Assembly: GCA_963682175.1 (NCBI GenBank)
Contig: OY821786.1
Span: 33,039,501 to 33,103,500, forward strand
Length of the DNA stretch: 64,000 bases
Origin: Triglochin maritima
Lineage: Eukaryota > Streptophyta > Magnoliopsida > Alismatales > Juncaginaceae
Reading direction: 5' to 3'
Both the position numbers and the translations under genes were made by a program. The notes below the pieces were generated by a model that saw only the letters and a program-made list of their open reading frames with translations, was not told the origin of the DNA and ran no database searches. This document shows, piece by piece, positions 23,351 through 34,217 of this stretch. Position 1 is the stretch's first letter, and each line of letters opens with the position of its first letter.

Positions 23351-23808
23351 CAATACCAAAAATAGCCTAAACAAACATTAATACAAGTCCAGGAGAAATC
23401 TTAGTGGATATGGGATGATCCAGACCGCCAATTTGCGGTCTATAAGATCCAGATCCGTCTGGGTTTTGTGTTGGGCTTTGCTTGAAGTATTTCTTGGTCT
23501 TGGATGCATCTACTTGGTTTGTTGGAGCTCCGACCCGAATCGAATTGCCAAAATACTCCCCATGATGGTGTGGAGTTTCCTGTTTTGCTTTTAGGCCCTT
23601 CTGTCTTACAATCATGACCTTCTCCCTTGCATCTTAGTCCCCAGGTCTCACAATTAAGTCATTTTTCCTACTTTTGGGTCCTTTCCTGGCTCTTCTCTTC
23701 AAACCTCTTTATTCTTGAAAACTAAACATAAAACTCGTCACGTAGCATTGCTTAGGTGTAAGATAATGGATATAAGATACAAATATAAGCATGAAATGAT
23801 GTCAATCA
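23351..23808 (-). repeat. 5' LTR of element B, missing its 3' two-thirds
   Basis: The outer end (GATGTCAATCA at 23808) and U3 sequence with the palindrome (about 23424-23442, one mismatch) are present. The LTR then stops at the point that corresponds to CCAATACC upstream of the TATA box in A and C, and joins directly to the AAAAC of the primer site. About 1.1 kb, including the promoter, R and U5, is gone. The join shares a C or two with both sides, as expected for an end-joining deletion. Confidence 0.82.
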
Positions 23809-25380
23809 CAAAACTCAAACCCATTATTTGTCCTCGGCCTCTTAATCTTCTTCTCAGTTTGCTTCTCAATCATGGTCTTCAATTGTATGAAGTGTTTGAA
23901 TACCTCACTCTTCAACTTCAACACATAAATCCAGGACTTCTTAGAGTACTCATTGGTGAATGTTAACATGTAGCGAGATCCACCTTTCGATGGAACCTGA
24001 GGGGGTCCCCAAAGATCTGAATGGATGTAATCCAATATTCCCTTAGTGTTGTGAACTGTCGTACCAAAACTGACACGCTTCTATTTTTCCATGACGTGAT
24101 GTTCACAGAAATCCCGTTTACCAGTTGTGTTACTCCCAAGGAGACCTCTCTTGCTCAACAAAGTCATCCCCTTCTCACTCATGTGTCCCAGCCGTATGTT
24201 CCACAACTGTGAAATCTCTTCATCAGACATGGATGCTGCAATTGTTAGTGCATCACCAACGACTGTTACTCCTTAAAGCATACACAAGCTTCCTGTCATG
24301 GTCTTCTTGCCTTAAGCAAGACTAGTGCCCCTTTCTTTATGGTTATCATGTCACCCTCTCCACCAAAATTGCAACCTCTTCTAGTAAGAGCCCCTACAAA
24401 TATCATTTTCTTCTCAGAATCTGGCACGTGCCGCACATCTGTCAGGATTTTAGCTGTCCCGTCGTGGCTTTTGATTCGGATGTTCCCAATGCGTACAATT
24501 GTACAATGGTGCCCGTTTCCCATGACGACAACTCCATCTCCACACGATCTGTATGTAACAAACCAACCATGATGCCATGAGCACATAACCATTGGACCCC
24601 TCTGATACACTCGCATCATATTTTTCAGATTTCTGATTCGTGCCCTTCTGATTCTCCTTCTTCTGTAGGTGCCAATAGTCCTCGATTAAATGACCTGGTT
24701 TCTTGTAGAATTTATAGAACTTTCCCTTCTTACCTCTAGATTTGGACCTACTCTTGTTTCTTGGCCCCTTCTCCTTGGATTGACCCCTCGCCATCAATGC
24801 ATCACTCTTATAACTAGGGCCTGGAGTGCCCTTCTCCATGTCACTCTTACTATTCAAAGATTTTTTCACATCAGACAAGGAAATTTAGGTTTGTCTATAC
24901 ATGATGGTCTCTCGGAAATAAGTATAGGAGGAGTTAAAAGAGCACAACAACGAAACGGCTGATCTTTATCATCCACTTTAACATTGATGTTTTCTAGATC
25001 GACAATAATGGAATTGAAGTCATCTAGGTGTTGTTGTACAGATATACCTTCGGCCATTAGAAATTGGAATAAGCGTTGCTTGACAAGAATCTGACTTGTG
25101 ACGGATTTGCTAGCGACAATTTCCTCAAGCATTGCCCACAACTTTGTCGCGGTCTTTTCGTGCATCACCTCACGATATCTGACAAACAAAGATGGATGGC
25201 AGTAAGAGTCTTCTCGTCTAGTTTCGCCTTCTTCTGAGACGTCATTGTCTTCAGTATATTCTCCAGTGTCAAAGCATCAATGATGTCATTTTGAATGAGC
25301 ACCGCCTTCATCTGAGTTGTCACATCGGGAAATTCATGTCTTAGGTGAGTTTGTCGACTTTCCATTGGGAGTCCATCGTC
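23809..25380 (-). pseudogene. gag, protease and integrase start of copia element D
   Basis: The pieces run right to left on the minus strand. The gag N-terminus starts at 25365 (MESRQTHLRHEFPD). A frameshift near 25175 leads to the UBN2-type gag segment (LWAMLEEIVASKS and LDDFNSIIVDLE). A zinc-knuckle position follows near 24690-24740, where all three expected Cys are aromatic residues (FYKFYKKPGHLIEDYW). The protease and pre-integrase region comes next, with VVVMGNGHHC and ILTDVRHVPD. Integrase begins with MDYIHSDLWGPPQVPS, whose first catalytic Asp in HSDLWGP is present. The frame is cut at the B insertion just after the segment that should contain the second Asp. Confidence 0.8.
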
Positions 25381-25407
25381 GAATCCTTATACTTCCACCC
25401 GAACAAA

Positions 25408-25419
25408 GCTCTGATACCA
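25408..25419 (-). other. Primer binding site of element D (initiator tRNA-Met)
   Basis: The minus strand reads TGGTATCAGAGC, the standard copia primer site complementary to the 3' end of initiator tRNA-Met. It is separated from the LTR end by three bases. Confidence 0.88.
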
Positions 25420-25422
25420 GTT

Positions 25423-26262
25423 TGTTAGGATCTTAGGTTGTTTGGACTCAGTGTGGAAGCGATGAGAACCCCGAAAAATTGGCTTAGGCAATTCTACGAA
25501 CACCTAGCATGCATTCAAACAACCCACAATAGCAAGCACAATACAAAATCACAATGAGACACTAGATTTTACATGGAAACCCAAAAGGGAAAAACCACGG
25601 AAGATGGGGACGGACGAAGGCTTCACTATGAAAGATTGAAGTACACGGAGGGAGCCAGAGATGGTTACAACGCACACCAGATTTGGGTTGAATGATTCTT
25701 CAACAACAAGATTCCCAATCAAAACACAAAGGAGTTTGATGGCTCTCTTTCTCTCAAGCTTTCAATTCTTAAACTAGGGTTCCAGCAATTTTGGTATATA
25801 TAGTAGAGAGGTTAGGGTATACATAATGAAATAAAATATCCCCAAACTACCCCCACTGGAAAAACTATTCCGTCTGCCAACGGTCGACCAAACTAGGGAA
25901 CTGGTCGACCGTCTCACATAATTTGTTCCATTTTTCGGGTAAACGGTCGAACTACCTGAGCTTGAAACATGTTCATTTGTTCTTCCTGAAATATTCGGTC
26001 TACAGGTCTGAATACAACGGTCGACTGGTGCCCTTGAGTATCTGCTCAGTTTTCTTCCTGAAAATTTTGGTCGACCAGTAGGGAGCCAACGGTTGACTGT
26101 AAACTTAAGTCATTTCTACTGAGAAGTCTAGTGGTCGACCGTTGGCCAAATGGTCGACCAAACTCTGTGGCAACTTCTCAGTCTAGGCTAACAGTCGACC
26201 GCTGTCAGATTCCGATCAACCATCGCACTGCATGGTTGTGTTCTAGAGGCAATTTTCTAACA
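25423..26262 (-). repeat. 5' LTR of copia element D
   Basis: 840 bp with TGTTAG...CTAACA termini. On the minus strand a TATATATA box lies at about 25795-25802. Upstream of it, between about 25880 and 26210, are at least eight copies of a GGTCGACC-type palindrome, often with an extra C/G on each side and often in close pairs. It is followed at 26263 by AGAAA, a possible target duplication whose partner is outside the window. Confidence 0.82.
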
Positions 26263-26966
26263 AGAAAGATGGTCTCAGTAGAGACTAGTTGCAACAATAA
26301 GTGCATAGAATCAAATCTGATTTCTATTGCATTAACATATGTTAGTGTATGAGATCCTCACAATAAATGAAACCTAATAAAATGATCGTTAATGAAATAA
26401 TATAAGTATTGGGATGAGGATGGTCATGCACTAACTAGAAGACCGCATGTGCCTGCGGTGATTGGTCCATGGGATTCCGTATTCTATGACTGAATCAAAT
26501 GATAGTTATGAATTATCGTGATATTGTTTATCGATCTACATTAATATTGGTTTGACCGTAATGATAGTTAATTACACTTAATATATCAGAATGTTTTCAT
26601 CCATGATTGATCCACATAAATTGTGACATGTATTTTGTGTCATGTAGCCATAGTTAAATAATTACGGTTATCTAAATGGTTCTTGGATAGTTGACTATTG
26701 GGAACTTTTTATTACTGGTCAATTGGCATTCGGGGTTTTCATAATGAAAACTCACATGGTATATGTTGTTGACCCTGTAGATGTAGGATTTCGTTTTTAT
26801 ACTTGTGTATATTATTTAAAAAAATTAACAAGCATTTAGAATCGATTTTAATATTTTCAATAAATTTCATGTACAAAACATAGACTATACATTTCAATAT
26901 ATCTATCCTACATAAATATTAATTGTATAGAAGAAAATCATACCAAAAAGGTTCTATAAAACTTTT
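26263..26966. other. Unassigned AT-rich sequence between D and LTR relic H
   Basis: No gene on either strand. It is probably old retroelement sequence or the DNA into which D inserted. I could not match it to another part of the window. Confidence 0.4.
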
Positions 26967-28145
26967 TGAAGATCCGATGTCGCATTGCACTTGAATCGCC
27001 TCGGAATTCCTCTAATTGTTCACCAAACTCTAAACAAGATTTAAAGAAAAATGAACTAGCCAATCAATCTCAATTCAAGGCTAGAATCTAGCTAATTACC
27101 CATTTAATGCTCCTGAAAATTAAATCTCTCAAACACTCAACTAATAAGGGAATTTTCGGATGGATTTGGTGAGAAATATGGAGAGAAGAATTTTACATTC
27201 ATATGTTTTAACAATGAGGAGAGGAGGGTCCTATTTATAGGACTTCCTCAAAACTTATTAATGTGCACTCACTTGCACATGATGCCTTGTTAGTAGTTCC
27301 TCTAATCCAATCATATTTCGACACGTAATCATCATTTAACTTCCTCTGACCGAATTGGAATAATTCTACCCATGATCAAAGAAATTCTCTTATTAATTCA
27401 AGCAAAATCGTGCAGAAACGGTCAATTGAAAATACCAATCGGTCGACCGAACGGGTGAGTTTCTAATGATTTTGGTCGGACCGTGAGCCAGACGGTCGAT
27501 CGAATTCCCATCAGGAAAAGTCCCTGATAATTTTCGGTCGAACCACGTTTTACTCCGATCGACCGTTCCCTTATCAAAATTGTTCTTGCTAATTTTCAGT
27601 CGACCGTGTCCTATGTCGGTCGACCGTGCTACCAAGATATTCTCCTGGAATTTTTCGGTCGAACCGCATGTAACCCGATCTTTGTCTAGTCGATCATTCC
27701 GAAGCCTACGGTCGACCGAACCACAAAATGGTCTACCGTTTTTACCCGTTTTTGTCTTTATCAAATTTTGGATTAATATCCAACAAAATCTGATATTTGG
27801 AGATTTAACAAATTTATATTTCATAATGTTGCGGATCACATTATACTATGTAACATATTATGATATATAATGTCAAACATTATACCCCACAATATAATTA
27901 CACCTCATATAAATTTATTAATTATTCTAACCATGTCATAATCACGACACATTTAATTTTAATATTTTACTACATGTATCGTAATACATCATATAAAATG
28001 TAAAATCAAAATTTCTTGTTTTCCAGTATTGTAGTGTGACATATAGGAGGATCTAAGTTATATTTGCAATGACATAAAACATATTACATCATAAACTATA
28101 AGTGATATCTAGCTACACATTATAGTAACTCAAATAAGAAAACTC
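26967..28145 (-). repeat. Copia LTR relic H, inverted relative of the element G LTR
   Basis: The reverse complement aligns through most of its length with 39905-41116, the downstream part of the 3' LTR of element G. The match covers the stretch around ACTATAATGTGTAGCTAGAT, the TATA box (CTATAAATAGGAC on the minus strand at about 27230-27242; CTATAAAAGGAC in G) and the end at GGATCTTCA. Between about 27438 and 27740 it carries a dense cluster of CGGTCGACCG-type palindromes. The 5' part of the LTR is missing or too diverged to see. It is old, as substitutions and small indels are frequent. Confidence 0.72.
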
Positions 28146-30437
28146 GTTATAAGTCCTTTGAGATATCTCATTAACTTTATGTAGACCATCATGGAGCTCA
28201 ATTTTCTATTGTTCCTTTATTATTTTTGCATAACGCTTCCTTTTCCAAGCGACTCTGATCTTGACCTTCCGCATTGACCCCATGCCAAATTGGGAACTTT
28301 ACACTGAATGTCAACTTCTTCATTTGACGACGTGATTCTTTTCGACGTTGGCATTTTGGGCTCATCACCAAACCAACTACGGACTTCAAAATTCTTTCAA
28401 ATGTCGTAGATCACTGCTCCAGCAACATTCGCGTGGTTTGACCAAGTTCGAAGGTTCTTCTAGATGCAACAATGTTATCGTTAGAGGACTGAGACGTCCG
28501 AAGAACGATTGCAATGCGGCACATAGCTCGACATTTGTAGTTGCAAAGCTCTCCCCCTCTTATTTTGCCACTTGTTGTTCTTTTCCTAAGTATTTGGATG
28601 TATTGTTTATTTTGTTTAACTTCGTTTAAGGTTGTTTTGTTGTTATTTCTACTTTGTATTTAGGATGATATGTAATTCTTGATGAATCCTTTGTAATTTC
28701 TATTGGAATCATGACTTTCACGTTTTTGTCGAAGAAGACGACAAGAATGAGAAGAAGAAGAAGATCACTATTTTTCACTTAAGTGTTTAGATTTTGTTGA
28801 GATAATAGACCAACCAAATTTCACGTAAACTGACCTTATGTGTGTATGAGTTGTGATTCTCATGTCATTTGGATTATGAATAATGCAATGCTCTTTAACT
28901 CTGGGTGTTGTTTCTTAAAAGTATCTAGCATTTAGGGTCGCTGCAAAAGTTTCCATAACAAACACCCTGAACAACAACATGCAAACATTATCTAACTAAT
29001 TAAAACTACATAATATGACAGAATATTCCATCTTCCCTCTCCTCAAGAAATCTGATTATTAGTGATTCCGAATAAAATAAAAAAATAACTCTTGATCAAA
29101 TAATAGCTAACTACTACGAACCATAGCCGTAGTTTCCGGCTGGAATAGATTCTCTGCTTGTTTTAGATTTAAAATTGTAAAAGCATTAGAAATTTTCAAT
29201 TACTAGATGCAACAATCAGCAAACATGCCCCTTATTATATTTCCTTAATTTTTTAGACGGTGGCAGTGGGAACGTTGGTCGGTGGTTTTTAAAACCCATG
29301 GTGAAAAGTGTCAACGTTGAATATACATTTTCTATACTATTGAAACGCAAACACATTTGGCAGAAGGCCGATGGGATTGTTTTGGTTAATAGATTCTTAA
29401 ACGTAGTTTCCTCGAAATAAATCGAATTCCCATATTTGACTACAATGCAATAGTTAAATCTTTGAGCATCTCTGCACTATTCACCTGCGCATAAGGTACC
29501 TTCTTTTTGTTAAATGTTGCCTCTTATTATTATGAGCGATAAGAATTGTCTTCAAAGGACAAAACTACAACAGAAGACTAATTAAAACACAAGGAATCAA
29601 AGAGTGAATCATTCTTATTATAAAAATTATTAATAATTAGGACAACTAATGAAAGCATCTTTAACCATTAAGAAAAGAGTTAATGCTTTTTAGGTAAAGC
29701 ACAAAAGGAATCATAGGAGACAAGATGTTTAAGAGTAGAAATATATATATAACAAAAGAACAAGAAACTTCTCGGCAAGTGCTGCACTGAATTAAATATT
29801 TTATAAGATATGATAGTACTACTTTATCACTTATTTTTTTCTGTCTAAGTAATTCAAATTGGTCGGTAGTTAATATGACATATCTGAAAGGAAAATAATA
29901 AGACTGCACTTTGGCATTTTTTTCGCAAAGTTAACTATTCTTACATAGTACATAAAACATATATCTAATGACACCATAATGGAAGAAGAATCAAATCATG
30001 ATCTACATTTTGAAAACATGAATAAAGCTGCATAAGTGCAAAAAAGGGGGGAATAATTTATATTTCTGTGTAGTGTGTAGACCCATTTCACGTCATTGCT
30101 TTGGTGGTTATATTGACAAATTTAGCATCTTGATGCTTATGTTTTGCACATGCTGATGGAACATTACGGGTTATGTCGTTCTTCTCGATGCCCGTTAAAA
30201 TCTTCTTGCGATCCCCATAAACACCGTCTCCAGACTCCTATCGGTCGAATCTCTCTCACTGACAAAGATGATGGAGATCACACAAATGATTGATGTAGTG
30301 TTGTGTTGAAACCATAGAACTCTTTATTTAGCACACCTCATAACGTGTTATAATATACCCCACTACCATTGTACCTTAACGTGTTCCTTAATTGGCTAGC
30401 TTACTTAATCGATTAGGTTAGTCAAGTCACTTTTAAT
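28146..30437. other. Unassigned intergenic sequence
   Basis: I recognise no gene. A minus-strand region at about 28198-28620 has somewhat higher GC and could be a decayed coding fragment, but its frame is broken and its peptides are not familiar. A GAAGAAGA-type purine run is at 28730-28770. The rest is AT-rich. Confidence 0.4.
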
Positions 30438-30475
30438 TAGGGTTGTGCACGGTCCGGTCCGGGTTTTAATTGCCT
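30438..30475 (+). repeat. Possible single terminus of a hAT-type element
   Basis: TAGGGTTGTGCACGGTCCGG resembles the common start of plant hAT-Ac/MITE termini. No partner terminus was found, and element E sequence begins within about 20-40 bp, so it may be a truncated end. Confidence 0.35.
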
Positions 30476-32692
30476 AGCTTACTTACTTGAGTGTGCTTTT
30501 TGGGGTTAAGGGAGGGGTGATGAAATCCCTCACCTTATCTTTGAAGACTATAGGTGGTGCCCCTTAAAGATGTTTTTAAATCTTAGGCTAGCAAGCAACA
30601 CACCAAACAACCACTCAACTCACACTTGTTACAATGCACATTACTAACTAATGCATGCTACTCTAACCATGCATGAATGAGAGAATGGGTGACGTACCTC
30701 ACGTCAGCAATCGACAACAGGAATTTAAAGCAAATGAAAGACAATGTGCATGTAAGGCCTACAAGTGATGCATGCCCTAGATGGCAATTAGTCTAATCTT
30801 TTGCTTCGAGTTTTATGGTCCAAGTTGTCTTAAAAGGGGGAATTGATTGATCTAGGAGCAAACTACAGGTCACAACATGCACAATTGAGCTCCCAGACAA
30901 CTAAATTGAAAAAACAAACAACCAGAACAAAAATTGGAGCAAAAGCAGCTCACCAGGCCGCCAGTTGGCGGTCCCAGACTGCTGATTGGTAGTCCAAAGG
31001 GTTGATCTCTACTCACAATTTATCATGGTGTGTACCCTTGATGCTTCAATGTCCCTGAAACAAAAACAAACTAAAAACAAAAGATTAAACTCACTCGAAT
31101 CGTCCAAACCAGAGACTAGACAAAACACCTCCCCAGCAACAGCACCAAAAACTTGATGTGTTCTTTTTATTAACGCAAATACACGGCGTCGGTGATGGCG
31201 TGGCAAATACGGGTCGATCTACAGGGAGGTGTGTCGAATATGGTTCTTCTGAAGGCAAGTGGGAAAAGAGGGGAGAAGAGTTGTGATTACACTAGCTAAA
31301 CTACACTAAACTAGCAAACATCAAACAAGGAAAACGAAAGTGAGGGAAATCAAAAGCAAGATAAAATTCAGGAAAAGAAACCCCTAACGGGTGGAGTGTG
31401 TGCACATATGAAGTGAAATAAGTGATGAATGACGCATGTAAGCATGTGTGTGTGTCTCATGTGTGTGTCTTCATGCATAGGAAGTGTCTAAAAATGTGGC
31501 AAAACCTATCAATCCATTCACACAACATATCTGCAATTACTACTTGATTAGCATAAGACTAGGTTCAGCATGAGAGGTGTCTAAATGTTATGGCAAGACT
31601 CATCAAAACCAGCAACTCATGTGAAGAACAAAACTATGCATGAGAAGTATCTAAATGTTATGGCAAAACTCATCAAAGTAAAGTTTCTTAATCAATCAAG
31701 CAAGCAAACACAAATAGAAACACATAACTAACATGTAGCATATTCAACAGGAAATTTCAGTCAATAAAGATGCGGAAACTATGCATGGGAAGTGTCTAAA
31801 TCTTATGGAAAGACTCATCAAAAATCCATCAACACGTAGATGATTAAAATACCGCCAATGAACATACAAACATGCAAGTCTACACAATCAAAAATTCATC
31901 AAACATACGAACTTCACAACATATATGTACATTATCTCCACCCCCAAAGGGGGATAAACTTCTCACTACTCATTAATAAAAGAAAACAAAACGAAATTAA
32001 ACAAAGCATGCATGCAAGAATTAAAAGAGAAAACAACATTAAAACAAACTAAGAAAAATTATTTTATTTACATGATTCACATTACAAATAGCATTATTCT
32101 CCATTTGAGTTTTGCTTCAAGGCTTACTCTAAGTAGAGACAATGCCACCAAGTAATGGGTGAATACAAAGGATAAGGAAGAGTTCTATTTATAATCATAG
32201 AAAAAGGCAATCGGGGACAATCCCCTGGTACGGGACTAAACACATACTATCAATGGACATAAAACAACATCATCCACGACTCGACTAAACCATGAATTGT
32301 TTGGACAAATTTGGACCACCAATTGGTAGTCTAGAATAGTTGGATCGCGTCTTGATTTCGGTGGCTTGTTTCTGGCTTGATTTCATGATGTTTGATGAAC
32401 CCGATTTGGTTGTTGATGTTTGGTCCCGGATCTAATTGCCAAAATACTCATGATGGTGTGGAGCTTCTTGATTTGCTCATTGATCATTTTGGTTTACATC
32501 GGGGTCATTCTCTCTTGCATCTCAGTCCATAAGTCCTGCAATTCAGTCATTTCCTTTTAAGTCCTTTTTGAGTCTCTTCTTCCCAAACATATTTATTCCT
32601 AAAATTTAAACATAAAACTTGTTACATAGCATTGTTTAGGTTCAATATAATGGATACAAGATGCAAATATATGCATGATATGATGTCAATCA
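30476..32692 (-). mobile_element. Old Athila-like fragment E (5' LTR plus leader)
   Basis: In minus orientation there is an LTR at 31153-32692, a degenerate tRNA-Asp primer site at 31130-31146, and about 650 bp of leader homologous to those of A, B and C, beginning around TTACTTGAGTGTGC. Everything downstream of the leader is missing. It is much more diverged than A or C. The primer site has lost all three CpG dinucleotides by G-to-A, reading CCCCAGCAACAGCACCA on the plus strand. Confidence 0.82.
31153..32692 (-). repeat. 5' LTR of fragment E
   Basis: 1540 bp, ending at 32692 with GATGTCAATCA as in the other family members. The palindrome upstream of the TATA-like CTATTTATA (about 32184) is decayed to CCACCAATTGGTAG. 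On the right it joins unknown sequence at 32693. On the left it borders the primer site. Confidence 0.8.
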
Positions 32693-33506
32693 GCTGCCCT
32701 TGAACCACACAAACTGTCTGAAGAAGGTATCATCTTGTGGTTTCACTTCACAAGTGATTACACTCCCCGGGTTAGTTTTGCTCATTTCCTAAACTAAGGA
32801 AGAGATCAATGCATATTGTTGTTCTTGACCCCCCCCCCCCCCCCCCAACTTCTTCATTGTAATTTCTCTACCCTTCCAAACTCTATGATAAGGCAAGCTC
32901 AAGTGGAAATTCCTCTTTAGTTGGTCACTTTTGTGAATAGGGATATAAAGCTCCCCTTAGCGGGAGATAGCTTCCTCCATCTTTGGGAATAGTGGGAGAT
33001 ATAAGGTTGTCTATTATTGTGTCATGAATAGATGTACAAGGTGTGATTCACCCTTAGTGGACACTGAATATATTTGTTTTTGAATACAATGGATAAACGT
33101 ATCTCGCATCAAATGAAATAAGTTTTCTTAACAAGACTGGAGCCCTAACTCGGTTTTGAGAAAGAGAGTTTTTCATATGAGGATTGGTCAAATTCTCTCT
33201 TAATTAAAACGACAAGAGTCATAAGAGTTTGAAAATGCAAAAGTTGTGATATTTCGAAATGGTTATGATTAGAAAATGTTTTCTTACCTTCATTTTATAA
33301 TATATCTAATAGACCTTATCTATTTTGTATTATAATTGATAGGATCTTGAATTGCTGCATTTGTAGACAAATTTTTATTTGCGGTATTGATTTTTAAAAC
33401 TTAAAATTGACATTAAATCTCATATAATTTATTTTGTAGAAATGTCGAATATTCAACCTATTGTGTGATCTATGATTGAAAAACATCATTTGGCAAACTC
33501 AATATT
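32693..33506 (+). other. Sequence between E and the gag of copia element G
   Basis: No gene. A run of 18 C lies at 32829-32846. The last part is probably the leader of G, because the gag reading frames start shortly after, but I found neither a clear primer site nor a 5' LTR for G here. They may have been lost when E inserted or by deletion. Confidence 0.4.
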
Positions 33507-34217
33507 GTGTTGAAGTTTGAGAAACTATCTCATATTTTGGATGGTGAAATCCCAAAATTAAATGAGAAGGCAACCGATAGCGATAAAGAGGCAAAAGTCA
33601 AGTGGGAAGACCAAGAGAACCAGGTTCACGATCTAATGTTGGCCTCCATGGGTGACTCGCTTCAAGCGAAATACTTGGATTCAAAATCCAAGAAAACCAT
33701 GGAAGCTTTAACAAAGATGTTCATGGATAGTGCTATAAAAAAGCGTTATAAGATCATCATCGCACTCACAAGGAGCCACATGGCGGAGGGAACATCGGTA
33801 TCCACGCATTTTCTCATGATGCAAGGATACCTTGAGAAGTTGTCGAAGCTCTCTTCCCCGTTGCTCGATGACATTGCGGAAGATTTGATTCTTGGCTCTC
33901 CAGCCCCATCCTACAAGGACTTCATTATGCACTATCATGTGCGTGAGAAATGGATGAGTCTTGAGGAACTTCACAACACTCTCAAAACGGTTGAAGTTGA
34001 CATGGGCAAGGGTCGGGACAAGCACGTCCTATCCGTCCATGGAGGGAGCAAGAAGATCATCAAAGGTAAAGGCAAATTCACCGAAAGTACGCCAATCAAA
34101 AGCAAGGGAGTATGAGGTGCTCGTGTGAGTGCCTCGAGGGGGAATTCTTTGAAATCTTCGACTCCCATCACAGAGTGCTTTCACTGTGGTGAAAAGGGAC
34201 ACATCCTGCCAAATTGC
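33507..34217 (+). pseudogene. gag of copia element G
   Basis: A 202-codon frame starts at 33507 and has the UBN2-type gag fold typical of copia (MEALTKMFMDSAIKKRYK, then DIAEDLILGSPAPSYKDF). The true start is probably upstream, as in-frame fragments precede it, for example MSNIQPIV near 33451, which is closed by a stop. It ends with a TGA at 34113-34115, after which another frame encodes the zinc knuckle CFHCGEKGHILPNC (34176-34217), an intact C-x2-C-x4-H-x4-C. Gag and pol are normally one frame in copia, so the breaks are lesions. Confidence 0.8.

Larger units (their letters stand above)
1..23808 (-). mobile_element. Athila-like Ty3/gypsy element B, nested host of elements A and C
   Basis: This is an LTR retrotransposon in minus orientation whose left end lies outside the window. 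Reading right to left it has a shortened 5' LTR (23351-23808), a tRNA-Asp primer site (23329-23345), a leader, gag (20460-22208), protease (20055-20459), RT/RNase H (10366-12683), integrase (9310-10365), a 3' noncoding region (410-1894) and a partial 3' LTR (1-409). Two related elements split it, each flanked by a 5 bp target duplication: A at ATGCT and C at TAAGG. Removing them rejoins B's coding and noncoding parts colinearly. The RT and protease style and the tRNA-Asp primer fit the Athila branch of Ty3/gypsy. No envelope-like ORF was seen. B itself interrupts the integrase region of copia element D at 23808/23809. Its second target duplication lies outside the window. Confidence 0.88.
23809..26262 (-). 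mobile_element. 5' part of Ty1/copia element D, interrupted by B
   Basis: In minus orientation there is a 5' LTR (25423-26262), an initiator tRNA-Met primer site (25408-25419), gag, protease and the beginning of integrase, ending abruptly at 23809 where B's LTR starts. The rest of pol and the 3' LTR must lie left of the window. The order gag-protease-integrase identifies Ty1/copia. Coding frames are broken, so the element is dead. Confidence 0.85.

Noticed and set aside
28198..28629. Possible host gene exon near 28198-28629
   Set aside because: Frames on both strands are short, there are no convincing splice sites and I recognise no domain. Left as unassigned sequence.
32693..33506. A 5' LTR and primer site for copia G
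   Set aside because: No TGGTATCAGAG-type site and no match to the 3' LTR at 37726 could be found, so none is annotated.
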